Notes: generated by a model not told the origin, from the sequence alone. A stretch of DNA of 26,402 bases from Deltaproteobacteria bacterium (GCA_003513855.1 DOTC01000004.1:377-26778), one strand, 5' to 3'; positions 1 to 8,478 are shown, numbered from the stretch's first letter. Translations and numbers: made by a program.

Positions 1-480
1 ATGATCGAGGGGGACAGCGCGACGTGTGCGGAACTTTACGCGCTTCTGAGCGCGATCACGGGAGTCCCGGCCAGGCAGAGCATCTCGATCACGGGATCCA
101 TGGACCAGGGGGGAAACGTGCAACCGATCGGGGGCGTGAACCAGAAGATCGAAGGGTTCTTCTCGCTCTGCCGCCTCAGGGGACTCGACGGATCGCAGGG
201 GGTCATCATCCCGGAGCGGAACGTCAGAAATCTGATGCTGAGGAAAGATGTCGTCGAGGCGGTCCGGGAGGGGACGTTCCGGATCCACGCCATCGACCAC
301 GTGGAGGAGGGAATCGAGATTCTGATGGGGATGCCGGCGGGGAAACCCGGTCCGGACGGAAGATACCCGGACGGGACATTCAACGGTCTTGTGGAGGATC
401 GCCTCGCGTTGCTGCGGGAAGCATCGAAAAAAGAGGAGGATCGAAAGGAGGGAGGGAAGAACAGGAACAGCAACCAGTGA
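1..480 (+). CDS. Lon-family (LonH/YcbZ-type) ATP-dependent protease, C-terminal fragment
   Basis: This is the 3' end of a gene that begins before the window, so the first ATG is internal. The visible 159 residues are the Lon serine-lysine peptidase domain. The catalytic serine lies in EGDSA (Ser6 of the fragment) and the catalytic lysine in GGVNQKIEG (Lys49). The run IEGDSATCAELYALLSA and the stretch ending in VIIPERNVRNLMLR resemble the Lon-related protease family that carries an AAA domain without the classical Lon N-terminal domain (YcbZ/LonH) more than classical LonA. Such proteins unfold and degrade damaged or regulatory proteins in the cytoplasm. The tail after residue 130 is charged and probably disordered. 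The ACT-domain gene begins 34 bases downstream on the same strand, which suggests co-transcription. The subfamily assignment comes from recalled sequence resemblance; the peptidase itself is secure. Confidence 0.92.
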   Translation: MIEGDSATCAELYALLSAITGVPARQSISITGSMDQGGNVQPIGGVNQKIEGFFSLCRLRGLDGSQGVIIPERNVRNLMLRKDVVEAVREGTFRIHAIDHVEEGIEILMGMPAGKPGPDGRYPDGTFNGLVEDRLALLREASKKEEDRKEGGKNRNSNQ

Positions 481-514
481 AATCGGGAGGGGAGACTCCC
501 GGAGGAGGAGAGAG

Positions 515-928
515 ATGGCGGACCGGATTATGAAAACCGACTATTTCAAGCTGGAAACGCCGAACAGGCCCGGCGAAGGGGCGCGAGTCCTCAAGGTTCT
601 GCGGGATGCCAGGGTGAACCTCCTGGCGTTTACCGGTTTCCCGAAAGGGGGGAAGACGCAGATGGACTTCGTTCCTTCGAACGCCGCCGCCTTCAAGAAA
701 GCGATGAGGAAGGCAGGTTTGCCCGTGAGCGGGAAGAAGGCCGTCTTTCTCATCCAGGGCAGCGACCGGGTGGGGTCGATACACCGTGTCATGGAGAAAC
801 TCGGCAATGCCGGCATCAATGCGACTGCCGTCGACGCGGTCACGGGCGGAAAGGACCGCTACGGCGCCATTCTCTGGGTGAAGGCGGAGGATGTCCGGAA
901 GGCCGCGAAGGTGCTCGCGGTTTCCTGA
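515..928 (+). CDS. Tandem ACT-domain protein
   Basis: A 137-residue cytoplasmic protein with no enzymatic domain. Residues about 9-65 (ETPNRPGEGARVLKVLRDARVN...) and 72-130 (KAVFLIQGSDRVGSIHRVMEKLGNAGIN...) are two ACT-like units, each with the beta-strand, then helix after a D/NRPG- or DRVG-type turn that marks this ligand-binding fold. ACT domains usually bind amino acids and regulate metabolic enzymes; stand-alone tandem ACT proteins are common, and their ligands are often unknown. The start at 515 is chosen because GGAGGAGGAG ends four bases before it; the same frame is open upstream to 389 without another good ribosome site. It sits between the Lon-type protease gene and pcm with short gaps (34 and 23 bases), so an operon is likely. 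The ligand cannot be read from sequence. Confidence 0.85.
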   Translation: MADRIMKTDYFKLETPNRPGEGARVLKVLRDARVNLLAFTGFPKGGKTQMDFVPSNAAAFKKAMRKAGLPVSGKKAVFLIQGSDRVGSIHRVMEKLGNAGINATAVDAVTGGKDRYGAILWVKAEDVRKAAKVLAVS

Positions 929-951
929 CCGCTCCCGTCGGAGGGAGGAGA

Positions 952-1662
952 ATGCACTCCCGCCGGATCGTCATCGTTCTCGTGACGGCACTCCTGTGTG
1001 CCGCGGCATCCCCTTCGGCGCGGCAGGCGGACCCGACCCTCGAATTGCGGCTGGCGATGGTGCGGGACCAGATCGAGAGGGAGGGGATATCGGATTCCCG
1101 CGTTCTCGAAGCGATGCGGGAGGTCCCCCGCCATCTTCTCGTCCCCCCCGAATACCGACCGATGGCCTACGAGCCCCGACCCCTTCCGATCGGAGAAGGC
1201 CAGACGATCTCGCAGCCGTACGTCGTCGCCTTCATGACCCAGATCCTCCGGCTGAAATCCGGAGACCGCGTCCTGGAAGTGGGGACGGGATCCGGCTACC
1301 AGGCGGCAATCGCCGCGAAGCTCGCCGGGGAGGTGTACACCGTCGAGATCTTTCCGTCCCTTGCGGACCGTGCGCGCAGGAATCTCGAATCCCTGGGGTT
1401 CCGCAACATATTCCTCCGGCAGGGGGATGGGTATTACGGCTGGGAAGAGAAGGCCCCCTTCGATGCCATCATTGTCACGTGCGCAGGGGGCCATATCCCG
1501 CCGCCCCTTCTGCGGCAACTGCGAAACGGGGGAAGGATGATCATGCCGGTCGGAGGCCCCTTCATGACACAGAACCTCGTGTTCCTCGAAAAGAACGCCG
1601 ACGGCGCCCTTTCCCAGCGCAACGTCCTCCCGGTGGTCTTCGTTCGCCTCCTTGGCCACTGA
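952..1662 (+). CDS. pcm: Protein-L-isoaspartate O-methyltransferase, exported form
   Basis: A 236-residue SAM-dependent repair enzyme that methylates L-isoaspartyl residues in aged proteins so that they can revert to aspartate. Seen: the active-site block GEGQTISQPYVVA (Ser87), SAM-binding motif I LEVGTGSGYQAA (residues 108-119), the acidic ribose contact VEIF (131-134), and the closing NGGRMIMPVGG block. Unlike the E. coli protein, it opens with a hydrophobic signal-like stretch (MHSRRIVIVLVTALLCAAASPSA), which suggests export or membrane anchoring; export is inferred. A GGAGGGAGGAG Shine-Dalgarno lies just before the ATG. The last 11 bases overlap the start of the next gene. The neighbouring protease is consistent with a protein quality-control grouping. 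Confidence 0.93.
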   Translation: MHSRRIVIVLVTALLCAAASPSARQADPTLELRLAMVRDQIEREGISDSRVLEAMREVPRHLLVPPEYRPMAYEPRPLPIGEGQTISQPYVVAFMTQILRLKSGDRVLEVGTGSGYQAAIAAKLAGEVYTVEIFPSLADRARRNLESLGFRNIFLRQGDGYYGWEEKAPFDAIIVTCAGGHIPPPLLRQLRNGGRMIMPVGGPFMTQNLVFLEKNADGALSQRNVLPVVFVRLLGH

Positions 1663-4054
1663 ACCCGGACACGGCCGGGTTGCCCCGGCGGTCTTCCTCG
1701 TTTCCGCGGCGGCCATGGCCAACGAGATCTTCCTGATCCGCCTGCTCTCTCTTCGGTTCTGGCCCCACTTCGTTCCGCTTATCATATCCCAGGCGATGCT
1801 CGGATTCGGCGCGTCAGGCGTCGCTCTCCACCTGCTTCGTCCGCGGATCGCCGAGAAGCCGGAGACCATATTCGCGTGTGTCGTCCTTCTCGCCGCCCCC
1901 TCGTTCGAACTTGCGTTCCGGGCATCCCAGCACGTTCCGTTCGATCCTTTCCTGCTCCTGTGGAATCCTTCCTCTTGGCCTGCATTCGCCCTGTTCTTTT
2001 TTCTCCTCGCGGTCCCCTTTTTCCTTGCGGGAACAGCGGTCGGCCTTCCGCTCTCCTTCGGACTCGGAAGGGTCGGAATCGTTTACGGTGCGAGTTTCGC
2101 CGGGTCGGCCGCCGGTGCGATCATCGCTCTCCTCGCGTTTCTCCTCCTACCGACCGAATCGCTTCTGCGGGTTCCCCTCGGACTGGGGATGATCGCATCC
2201 GCATTCGTCCTTTCGTACCCGGGGAGACGGATATCCGCAGGACGGATCGTGTGCGTGATCCTCTCGTCGCTGCTCCTTCTGACCCGACCCGTTCCCATTT
2301 CGTTGTCCCCCTACAAGGGGCTTGCGATTGCACGAAAGCTTCCGGATGCGAGAACGCTCTCCGTCCGGTCCGGCGTGACGGGCGATTACCGGGCACTCTA
2401 CTCTCCGGGCATTCACCATGCGCCTGGTCTCAGCGTCCGGTTCGAAGGAGAGATCCCTCCGCAGGCAGCCATATTCGCGGACGGGGAACTCCGCGGCATC
2501 GTTCCCCGGAATGGGGGAAGGACTCTTCCTGACTATCTCGGCTTTCTTCCGGCTGCGCTTCCCTACCGGATGACGAGCAGACCGGAAGTGGCGCAGTTCT
2601 CCCTTCGTGGAACCGAAGGGATTCTCATGGCGGCGGGAAATGGGGCGTCTTCCGTCACGGTTGTGGAACAGGCAGCGGAGTACGTGAGAATGGTCGAGCA
2701 GGACCTGGCGAAGTTCTCCGCGGGGATGCCTCCCTCGCTCCGGCTGGAGATCCGGAGAGAGGGCGGAAGGAACTTTCTCGCACGGGGAGGGGAGAAGTTC
2801 GACATCATCGAGCTGGCGGACGTCTCTTCCCTGACCTTTTCCTCCCTCGGAATTCACGCAACGGGCGAGACCTACCTTCTTACCCGCCAGGGGATCCGGG
2901 ACGCCCTGTCCCGCCTGAAGCGCAGGGGGGTGCTCGCCGTTTCCGGGTGGCTCAAGTCCCCTCCGCGCGAGAGCCTGAAGATCCTGAACACGATCCGTGC
3001 GGAACTGGAGCAGGCGGGCGGAGGGGCTGTGGCGGAGCGTTTCGTTGTGGTCCGGGGGTGGGGGTCGTTCGTGGTCCTCGCGCGGAACGTCCCGTTCACC
3101 ATGGACGAGCTTGCCGCCGCAAAGCGGTTTTGCCGGGAGACGGGGTTTACGATGGTGTGGCCGGAAGGGGGGACCAGGAATCCCGATGAGGGACTGGAGG
3201 AGGCGGCGTTCCGGGAGGCCGTGAAGAGCGCCCTGTCGGGATCGCCGGCCGGGATGCAGGCGGAGGGACTGTTCGACCTCCGGCCCGTCTCCGACGATGC
3301 CCCGTATTTTCACCGGTTCCTCAAGCCGGGTTCCCTCACGAAGTTCCGCCGTATTCTCGGGCAGCAGTGGGTTCCTTTCATGGAATGGGGCGTGGTCTTT
3401 CTCGCGTTGTCCCTCGCCGTGTCGGTTGTTCTCTCCGTCGTCCTCCTCCTGCTTCCCCTTCCCTTCGTCCCGCAGGGACGAAGGGAAGGGGGGTTCCCGG
3501 TGGCGATCTACTTCTCCGCCCTCGGACTGGCCTACATGCTGATCGAGCTCACGTTCCTCAAGTTCGGCATCCTCATTCTCGGGGATCCCATCCGTGCCGC
3601 GACGGCGGCCGTCGGGGGGTTCGCCCTGCTGTCGGGATTCGGGAGCGCGGTTTCCGGGAGATGGGAATCCCCGAAAGCGAAGAGGTATGTCTTTCCCGGA
3701 ATCGGGGTCCTCGCCATGGGAGGATTTCTGGCCCTTTCGCGCGGTGTCCCCTTTCTTTTGCCGACGGAGGAATGGGTGAGGGTGCTCGCATTCCTCGCCG
3801 CCCTCGCCCCGGCAGCGTTCCTGATGGGGATCCCATTTCCCGCGGCCCTGTCCCGGATGGCAAGGTCGGGATCGGCGGCCGTCCCGTATGCCTGGGGCGT
3901 AAACGGCTTTTTCTCGGTGGCGGGGGCTTCGGTTGCCTCGGTCGGTTCGTTGTGGATCGGATTCCACGGCACGGTTGCCGTCGGCGCCGTCCTGTATCTG
4001 CTGGCCGGTGCGGTGTTTCCCCGTCTGGGATCCGGGACACTATCCATCCGCTGA
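1652..4054 (+). CDS. Polytopic membrane protein with degenerate spermidine-synthase-like domain
   Basis: An 800-residue protein in three parts. The N-terminal part (about 10-230) is a series of hydrophobic helices; its first helix, FLVSAAAMANEIFLIRLLSL, matches the opening helix of membrane-fused spermidine synthase homologues. The central soluble part (about 235-565) has a Rossmann-like stretch around GILMAAGNGASSVTVVEQ and ends with DDAPYFHRF, a motif near the end of that family's soluble domain. The C-terminal part (about 575-800) has at least six more hydrophobic helices. The expected glycine-rich GGGDG and the acidic VEID of true aminopropyltransferases are replaced by AAGNGA and VVEQ, so polyamine synthesis is doubtful. 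The start is TTG at 1652, overlapping pcm by 11 bases; ATG 1715 would cut the first helix. Function is unknown. Confidence 0.8.
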   Translation: MATEPGHGRVAPAVFLVSAAAMANEIFLIRLLSLRFWPHFVPLIISQAMLGFGASGVALHLLRPRIAEKPETIFACVVLLAAPSFELAFRASQHVPFDPFLLLWNPSSWPAFALFFFLLAVPFFLAGTAVGLPLSFGLGRVGIVYGASFAGSAAGAIIALLAFLLLPTESLLRVPLGLGMIASAFVLSYPGRRISAGRIVCVILSSLLLLTRPVPISLSPYKGLAIARKLPDARTLSVRSGVTGDYRALYSPGIHHAPGLSVRFEGEIPPQAAIFADGELRGIVPRNGGRTLPDYLGFLPAALPYRMTSRPEVAQFSLRGTEGILMAAGNGASSVTVVEQAAEYVRMVEQDLAKFSAGMPPSLRLEIRREGGRNFLARGGEKFDIIELADVSSLTFSSLGIHATGETYLLTRQGIRDALSRLKRRGVLAVSGWLKSPPRESLKILNTIRAELEQAGGGAVAERFVVVRGWGSFVVLARNVPFTMDELAAAKRFCRETGFTMVWPEGGTRNPDEGLEEAAFREAVKSALSGSPAGMQAEGLFDLRPVSDDAPYFHRFLKPGSLTKFRRILGQQWVPFMEWGVVFLALSLAVSVVLSVVLLLLPLPFVPQGRREGGFPVAIYFSALGLAYMLIELTFLKFGILILGDPIRAATAAVGGFALLSGFGSAVSGRWESPKAKRYVFPGIGVLAMGGFLALSRGVPFLLPTEEWVRVLAFLAALAPAAFLMGIPFPAALSRMARSGSAAVPYAWGVNGFFSVAGASVASVGSLWIGFHGTVAVGAVLYLLAGAVFPRLGSGTLSIR

Positions 4055-4094
4055 CGCATGCGGCGGGCAGCCTCATCGGGGGGATCCGGACGGT

Positions 4095-5873
4095 CTACTC
4101 TTTCCTGATCGAGGAGACGATTCTTCTCTGGTACGCCTCCAGGACTTCTTTCCTGTGGATGATTCCGATCAGCTTTCGCGTTTGGAGGTCGGAGATCACG
4201 GGCAGAACCGCCACGTTTTTATACCCGAACTTGATCAGCACGTCGAACAGGGATTCCTGCGGGGTGAGGGATATGACATTCGAGGAGGCGATATCCTTCA
4301 CCCGTACGAGGTCCGAGAGCCCCTCTTCCATAAGATAGGGGCGGATGTCGCTGAAGGAGACGACACCGTTCAACGCCCCGTCCGAATCCACGAGGTAGAA
4401 ATAGTCGACCTGTTCCGCCAGGAATCTCGCGGAAAGATGCCGGAAGGAGGCCGAGGACGGGATCGTCAGGACTTCTTTCCTCATCACATCCCTGACGGTA
4501 ATGGTCTTGAGAACTCCCTCCTCGCGGCCCCTCACCAGGTCCACCCCCTTTTTGTGCAGATGGTGGGTGTAAAGGGAGAAACGGGAGATCTGTCCGGAGA
4601 CGAGCATCGCGGAGATCACCGCGATGAGCAGCGGGAGGATGATCTCGTAGTCCCCCGTCATCTCGAAGAGGATCAGGATCGCCGTGAGAGGGGCGCCGAC
4701 CATGGGTGCGAGGAATGCCGCCATACCGATGAGGGTGTATCCCCCCACGGAACCCGCTGTTCCCGGGAAGAGGGCATTCGCCGCGGTGCCGACAAGTCCC
4801 CCGATCATGCCGCCGATGAAGAGCGACGGTCCGAGAACCCCTCCCGAACCGCCCGATCCCAGGGAAAAGGAGGTGGCAACGATTTTCAGGAACCCGACCG
4901 CCATCAGGAGAACCCAAGGGAGGGTGCCGTGAAGGGCCTGGTCCAGTGCGGTGTGGTCGGTTCCGAGGACCTGGGGGAACTTGATCGCGATGATCCCGGT
5001 CAATCCCCCGCCGACCGCCGCCCGCGCCCAGACCGGGATTCTCGAGGAAGAGAACCTTTTTTCCGTTACGTCCAGGGACCGGATGAATGCCTGGGCGATC
5101 ACCCCGCAGGCGACCCCGAGAAAAGCGCAGAAGAGGATCTGGGGCATGCTGGCCAGAGCGAAAGGCGGTACGCTGAAGATCAGGACGTTCCCGAGAAATG
5201 CCCTGGAGACGGCAACGGCCGCGACCGAAGCGATCACGATCGGGGGAAACGTTTGCGCGGAGAAATCCCCCAGGAGAACCTCGAGGGCGAAGAACACCCC
5301 GCCCATCGGCGCGTTGAAGACCGCGGCGATTCCGCCTGCCGCACCGCATCCCACGAGATTGCGCATCCGTTCGCCGGAAACCCTCAGAAACTGGCCGACC
5401 ATGGATCCCACGGCGGCGCCGATCTGGGCGATCGGCGCCTCGCGGCCCACCGACCCGCCCGATCCGATCGTGATGGCGGCCGTGATGGTGCGCAGGGCGA
5501 CGGTCCTGGGTTTGATGATCCCGCCGCGGAGGGCGACCGTTTCCATCGCGTGCGGCACACCGTCTCCCTTCGCTTCCTTCGGAAAGTAATGGATGAGGGG
5601 GCCGATCGCCAGACCGCCCAGCGCCGGGAGCAGGAAGATCAGGAAGGGGGCCGGGGCCATGGCGGAGTAGAGAATCCCGAAAAAGAACGATTTGAAGAGG
5701 CGGATCAGAAGAATGAAGGAAACCGCTCCCAGGCCGGTAAGGGCTCCGATGATGGTGGCCAGAAGGACGATGAACAGCTGCGGCCCGATGCGGAACCGCT
5801 CCATCGTCCGGAAAATCCATTTCCTCGGGACTTCCATGGCCGCGAGGATCGCCGTGTTGATCCTTTTTACCAT
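4095..5873 (-). CDS. CLC-family chloride channel/transporter with C-terminal CBS pair
   Basis: A 592-residue inner-membrane protein. Residues about 35-430 form the CLC fold, with GSGGSVGREAP (gating Glu145), FNAPMGGVFFALEV (187-199), GSGGSGGVLGPSLFIGG (339-355) and the GAPLTAILILFEMTGDY helix (393-409). Two CBS domains follow (about 457-515 and 525-585), which usually bind adenine nucleotides and tune gating. The classical GSGIP anion motif is GDGVP (103-107). The residue aligned with the intracellular proton-pathway glutamate of E. coli ClC (Glu203) is Val199, as in CLC channels. The start at 5873 is chosen because GGGAGGA precedes that ATG; the frame stays open to 6029, but the extra residues look non-coding. 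It is divergent from the trehalose operon and convergent with the upstream membrane gene (40-base gap). Confidence 0.93.
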   Translation of the reverse strand: MVKRINTAILAAMEVPRKWIFRTMERFRIGPQLFIVLLATIIGALTGLGAVSFILLIRLFKSFFFGILYSAMAPAPFLIFLLPALGGLAIGPLIHYFPKEAKGDGVPHAMETVALRGGIIKPRTVALRTITAAITIGSGGSVGREAPIAQIGAAVGSMVGQFLRVSGERMRNLVGCGAAGGIAAVFNAPMGGVFFALEVLLGDFSAQTFPPIVIASVAAVAVSRAFLGNVLIFSVPPFALASMPQILFCAFLGVACGVIAQAFIRSLDVTEKRFSSSRIPVWARAAVGGGLTGIIAIKFPQVLGTDHTALDQALHGTLPWVLLMAVGFLKIVATSFSLGSGGSGGVLGPSLFIGGMIGGLVGTAANALFPGTAGSVGGYTLIGMAAFLAPMVGAPLTAILILFEMTGDYEIILPLLIAVISAMLVSGQISRFSLYTHHLHKKGVDLVRGREEGVLKTITVRDVMRKEVLTIPSSASFRHLSARFLAEQVDYFYLVDSDGALNGVVSFSDIRPYLMEEGLSDLVRVKDIASSNVISLTPQESLFDVLIKFGYKNVAVLPVISDLQTRKLIGIIHRKEVLEAYQRRIVSSIRKE

Positions 5874-6045
5874 GCGTGGCTCGTCCTCCCGGGAAGCCCC
5901 CCCCCGGACCGGCCGCCAGCCGAAGGGAAGGGAGGGAGGGACCTGCCGGGCAACCGCGAAGAGAGGGCGAAAAACCGTTGAGGGTCCGTTGTTCCTTCTC
6001 CTGTCTCCTACCCGGCCATTCCGGGGCACCGTATTCGGAGGTGAA

Positions 6046-6074
6046 TTGATTTTGGTCCCAATAGCCTGTATGGT
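6046..6074 (+). promoter_or_regulatory. Candidate sigma-70-type promoter for the trehalose operon
   Basis: TTGATT (6046-6051) and TATGGT (6069-6074) are separated by exactly 17 bases and each match four of six consensus positions. Transcription would start near 6081, about 125 bases before the otsA ATG, and read directly into the palindrome at 6088-6099. Inferred from sequence only. Confidence 0.45.
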
Positions 6075-6082
6075 GAGGAATC

Positions 6083-6111
6083 ATACTAAACGATCGTTTC
6101 CTTTAGCACAA
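6083..6111 (-). promoter_or_regulatory. Candidate sigma-70-type promoter for the CLC gene
   Basis: On the minus strand, TTGTGC (6111-6106) is followed after exactly 17 bases by TAGTAT (6088-6083), a modest match to the -35 and -10 consensus. It would give a leader of about 200 bases before the ATG at 5873. The spacer contains the 12-base palindrome at 6088-6099. Inferred from spacing and similarity only. Confidence 0.4.
6088..6099. promoter_or_regulatory. 12-base perfect palindrome between divergent promoters (candidate operator)
   Basis: AAACGATCGTTT is a perfect palindrome. It falls inside the -35/-10 spacer of the candidate clc promoter and just past the predicted start of the trehalose operon transcript. 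One bound regulator could affect both directions. No regulator gene lies beside it, so its identity is open. Confidence 0.4.
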
Positions 6112-6205
6112 CGACCGGGTTCCTCAAGAAAAGATCAGGAAAAAAGAGGAAGAAGACTGTCCGGTTGATCGGGGAGGGAAGGCAGAGGCTGGCGGTGGTT
6201 CCTCC

Positions 6206-7693
6206 ATGAAATCCTCGGAGCTTGCAGAAGTCGTCTCCCGGATTTCCGCGGGAGCGAAAGTGATCGTGGTGTCCAATCGCGAGCCGTATGTCCACGAGCG
6301 GATCGAGGAGGGGATCCGGGTGGTCCGACCCGCAAGCGGGATGGTGACAGCTCTCGAGCCGATCGTCCGGGCCGTCGGCGGCACATGGATCGCGTACGGG
6401 GGTGGAAGCGCCGACCGGCTCGTGGTGGACGAACGCGGCCGGATCGCCCTGCCCCCCGACGACCCGAAATTCATCCTGAAAAGAGTGTGGGTCAGCCGAA
6501 CCGAGGAAAAAGGCTATTACCAAGGAATGTCCAACACGGCTCTCTGGCCTCTATGCCATATCGTCTACAAGCGGCCCGATTTCACCCGAAGCGACTGGGA
6601 GGCCTACAAGGCGGTGAACCGGAGGTTCTGCGAAGCCGTCCTGGAAGAGGCGGGCACCGACCCGGCGATCGTCTTCATCCAGGACTATCATTTCGCCCTC
6701 CTCTCCCGGATGATCAAGGACGAAAGGCCTGACATCCGGGTGATCCAGTTCTGGCATATCCCGTGGCCCAACCGGGAAGCGTTCCGCATCTTTCCGTGGG
6801 AGGAGGAGCTCCTCGACGGGCTTCTGGGGAATGATCTCCTCGGGTTTCATATCCAGTATCACTGCAACAATTTCCTGGATACGGTGGGGAGAGCCATCGA
6901 ATCGCTGGTGGACTACGAGCATTTCCGGGTTTTCCGGGGAGGGCATCCCACCTACGTCAGGCCGTTCCCCATCAGCGTCGATTACCGGCAGATCGAAACC
7001 GATATCTCCTCCTTGGAGGTGGAGAAACGCAGAACCCGTTTTCTCAAGGAGCTGGAAGGGGACGTCCTGTCCACGAAGCTCTACGTCGGCGCAGACCGGA
7101 TCGATTACACGAAGGGAATTCTGGAACGTCTCCGGGCGTTCGATCTGATGCTTTCCCGGTATCCCGATACAAAAACGAAAGTCACCATGTTGCAGCTGGC
7201 TGCGCCGAGCAGGACGGCCGTGGCGGCCTACCGGAAGCTGAACGAGGAGCTTGACGAGCTCGTCGATGAGATCAACTGGCGGCACCAGACGGAGGAGTGG
7301 ATTCCCGTCCGCTTTCTGCGTGCCCATCACGACTACTACGCGGTGCTCGCCGCCTGCCGGATGGCGAACGTCCTGCTCGTGACCTCGCTGCACGACGGGA
7401 TGAACCTGGTTGCCAAGGAGTTCATCTCCGCCCGCACGGACGGGGACGGAATCCTCGTCCTTTCCCAATACACCGGGGCGTCCCGTGAGCTGGCCGACGC
7501 GTTGCAGGTCAACCCGTACGACCTCGACCAGATGGCCGATGCGATGTACGCGGCGTTCCTGATGCCCGAAGAGGAACGGCGTCAGCGGATGGAGAGGATG
7601 CGCAACATCCTCGAGAAGAACGACGTGTACCGGTGGGGAGCCAACATCTTCCAAGAGCTGGAGAGGACCTCCTTTCTCGAGGGGATGTCGTGA
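6206..7693 (+). CDS. otsA: Alpha,alpha-trehalose-phosphate synthase (UDP-forming)
   Basis: A 495-residue GT20 glycosyltransferase that joins UDP-glucose and glucose-6-phosphate to make trehalose-6-phosphate in the cytoplasm. Seen: the N-terminal VVSNREPYV strand, the SGMVTALEPI loop (44-53), QDYHF (159-163), HIPWP (184-188), GADRIDYTKGI (295-305, with the phosphate and nucleotide contacts Arg298 and Lys303) and LHDGMNLVAKEF (395-406). Length is normal or slightly above for the family. The substitutions NRLP to NREP and HIPFP to HIPWP mark a bacterial sub-branch. The ATG at 6206 lacks a good ribosome site (the nearest purine run, GGGGAGGGAAGG, is about 25 bases upstream), so translation initiation may be weak or regulated. 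It is the first gene of a four-gene operon with otsB, a DUF5752-like gene and treT. Confidence 0.95.
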   Translation: MKSSELAEVVSRISAGAKVIVVSNREPYVHERIEEGIRVVRPASGMVTALEPIVRAVGGTWIAYGGGSADRLVVDERGRIALPPDDPKFILKRVWVSRTEEKGYYQGMSNTALWPLCHIVYKRPDFTRSDWEAYKAVNRRFCEAVLEEAGTDPAIVFIQDYHFALLSRMIKDERPDIRVIQFWHIPWPNREAFRIFPWEEELLDGLLGNDLLGFHIQYHCNNFLDTVGRAIESLVDYEHFRVFRGGHPTYVRPFPISVDYRQIETDISSLEVEKRRTRFLKELEGDVLSTKLYVGADRIDYTKGILERLRAFDLMLSRYPDTKTKVTMLQLAAPSRTAVAAYRKLNEELDELVDEINWRHQTEEWIPVRFLRAHHDYYAVLAACRMANVLLVTSLHDGMNLVAKEFISARTDGDGILVLSQYTGASRELADALQVNPYDLDQMADAMYAAFLMPEEERRQRMERMRNILEKNDVYRWGANIFQELERTSFLEGMS

Positions 7694-8478
7694 GGGGAGG
7701 GATCGTGAACCGGCGTCTCTGGACGTTCGATTTCGACGGAACCCTTTCCCCCATTGTTCCGGTCCGCACCGAAGCCCGGATGCACCCTGCATGCCGGTCG
7801 CTTCTCCACGAGCTCGTTCGTGCCCCGGGGAATCTGGTCGCCGTTCTTTCCAGCCGGTCGCTCGAGGATCTTGCTTCCCGCGTGCCTGTGCGAGGGGTGT
7901 TCCTCGGGGGAGGGAGCGGACTCGAATGGCGGCTCCCGGGGGGACATCGGATCGTTCCCGGGAGGGAGGTCGTGAGGAGTGCAAAGAATGCCCGCACACG
8001 GATCGTACCGTTGCTCGAGAAGATCTCCTCCGTACCCGGCGCCGACATCGAGGACAAGCGATGGTCCCTCGCGGTTCACTACCGTCGGGTTCCCCCGAAC
8101 GAGCGTGCGGCACTTGTTCCTCTGCTGGACAAGGTGCGGCGACATGAGGACGTTCGCGTCTTCGAAGGGCCTTCCGTAGTGGAGATCCTGCTTGTGCCCG
8201 GCTGGGATAAGGCGATCGGGATTGACCATCTTTGCCGCTTTCTCCGGTTCGACCCGTCGGGCGGGAGGACCGTCTATGCGGGGGACGACGAAAACGACGG
8301 CACCGCCATGCGTTGGGCCCTCTCCCGCAAAGGGACCGCTCTTGCCGTCGGGAACCGCCCCGGGGTTCCCGGCGCGCGTGCCGTATCCGGCCCCGCATCG
8401 CTGGCGAACGCCGTGCGCCGGCTTGCCTCTCTCTCCGGGAGCGAGGGGGACGTTTGCAGGAGGACCGCATCCGGATGA
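7690..8478 (+). CDS. otsB: Trehalose-phosphatase
   Basis: A 262-residue HAD-superfamily phosphatase that converts trehalose-6-phosphate to trehalose, completing the OtsA route. Seen: the nucleophile motif DFDGTLSPI (residues 14-22), a mid-protein SSRSLEDL block corresponding to HAD motif II, a lysine in GWDKAIGIDHL, and the metal-binding motif AGDDENDGTAM near residue 200. The start is GTG 7690, which overlaps the otsA stop (GTGA) with GAGGGG five bases before it. An in-frame GTG at 7705 is the alternative and gives a protein five residues shorter. Its last bases overlap the next start (ATGA), so translation of the whole operon is coupled. Family length is typical. Confidence 0.92.
   Translation: MRGGIVNRRLWTFDFDGTLSPIVPVRTEARMHPACRSLLHELVRAPGNLVAVLSSRSLEDLASRVPVRGVFLGGGSGLEWRLPGGHRIVPGREVVRSAKNARTRIVPLLEKISSVPGADIEDKRWSLAVHYRRVPPNERAALVPLLDKVRRHEDVRVFEGPSVVEILLVPGWDKAIGIDHLCRFLRFDPSGGRTVYAGDDENDGTAMRWALSRKGTALAVGNRPGVPGARAVSGPASLANAVRRLASLSGSEGDVCRRTASG

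Noticed and set aside
2147..3967. A 606-residue open frame on the minus strand, antisense to the polytopic membrane protein gene
   Set aside because: Arg/Gly/Pro/His-rich with no domain, no ribosome site and no hydrophobic pattern. It is the expected open antisense frame of a GC-rich gene.
3933..5981. A 682-residue plus-strand frame opposite the CLC gene
   Set aside because: Highly charged, low-complexity Asp/Arg/Gly translation with no family features; the minus strand encodes a clear CLC protein.
5874..6029. N-terminal extension of the CLC protein by 52 residues
   Set aside because: The extension is Arg/Pro-rich and unlike CLC N-termini, and the ribosome site supports the ATG at 5873.
5874..6082. 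Fluoride or other riboswitch in the CLC leader
   Set aside because: I looked for the conserved fluoride-riboswitch elements and did not find them; no other known riboswitch pattern was recognisable.
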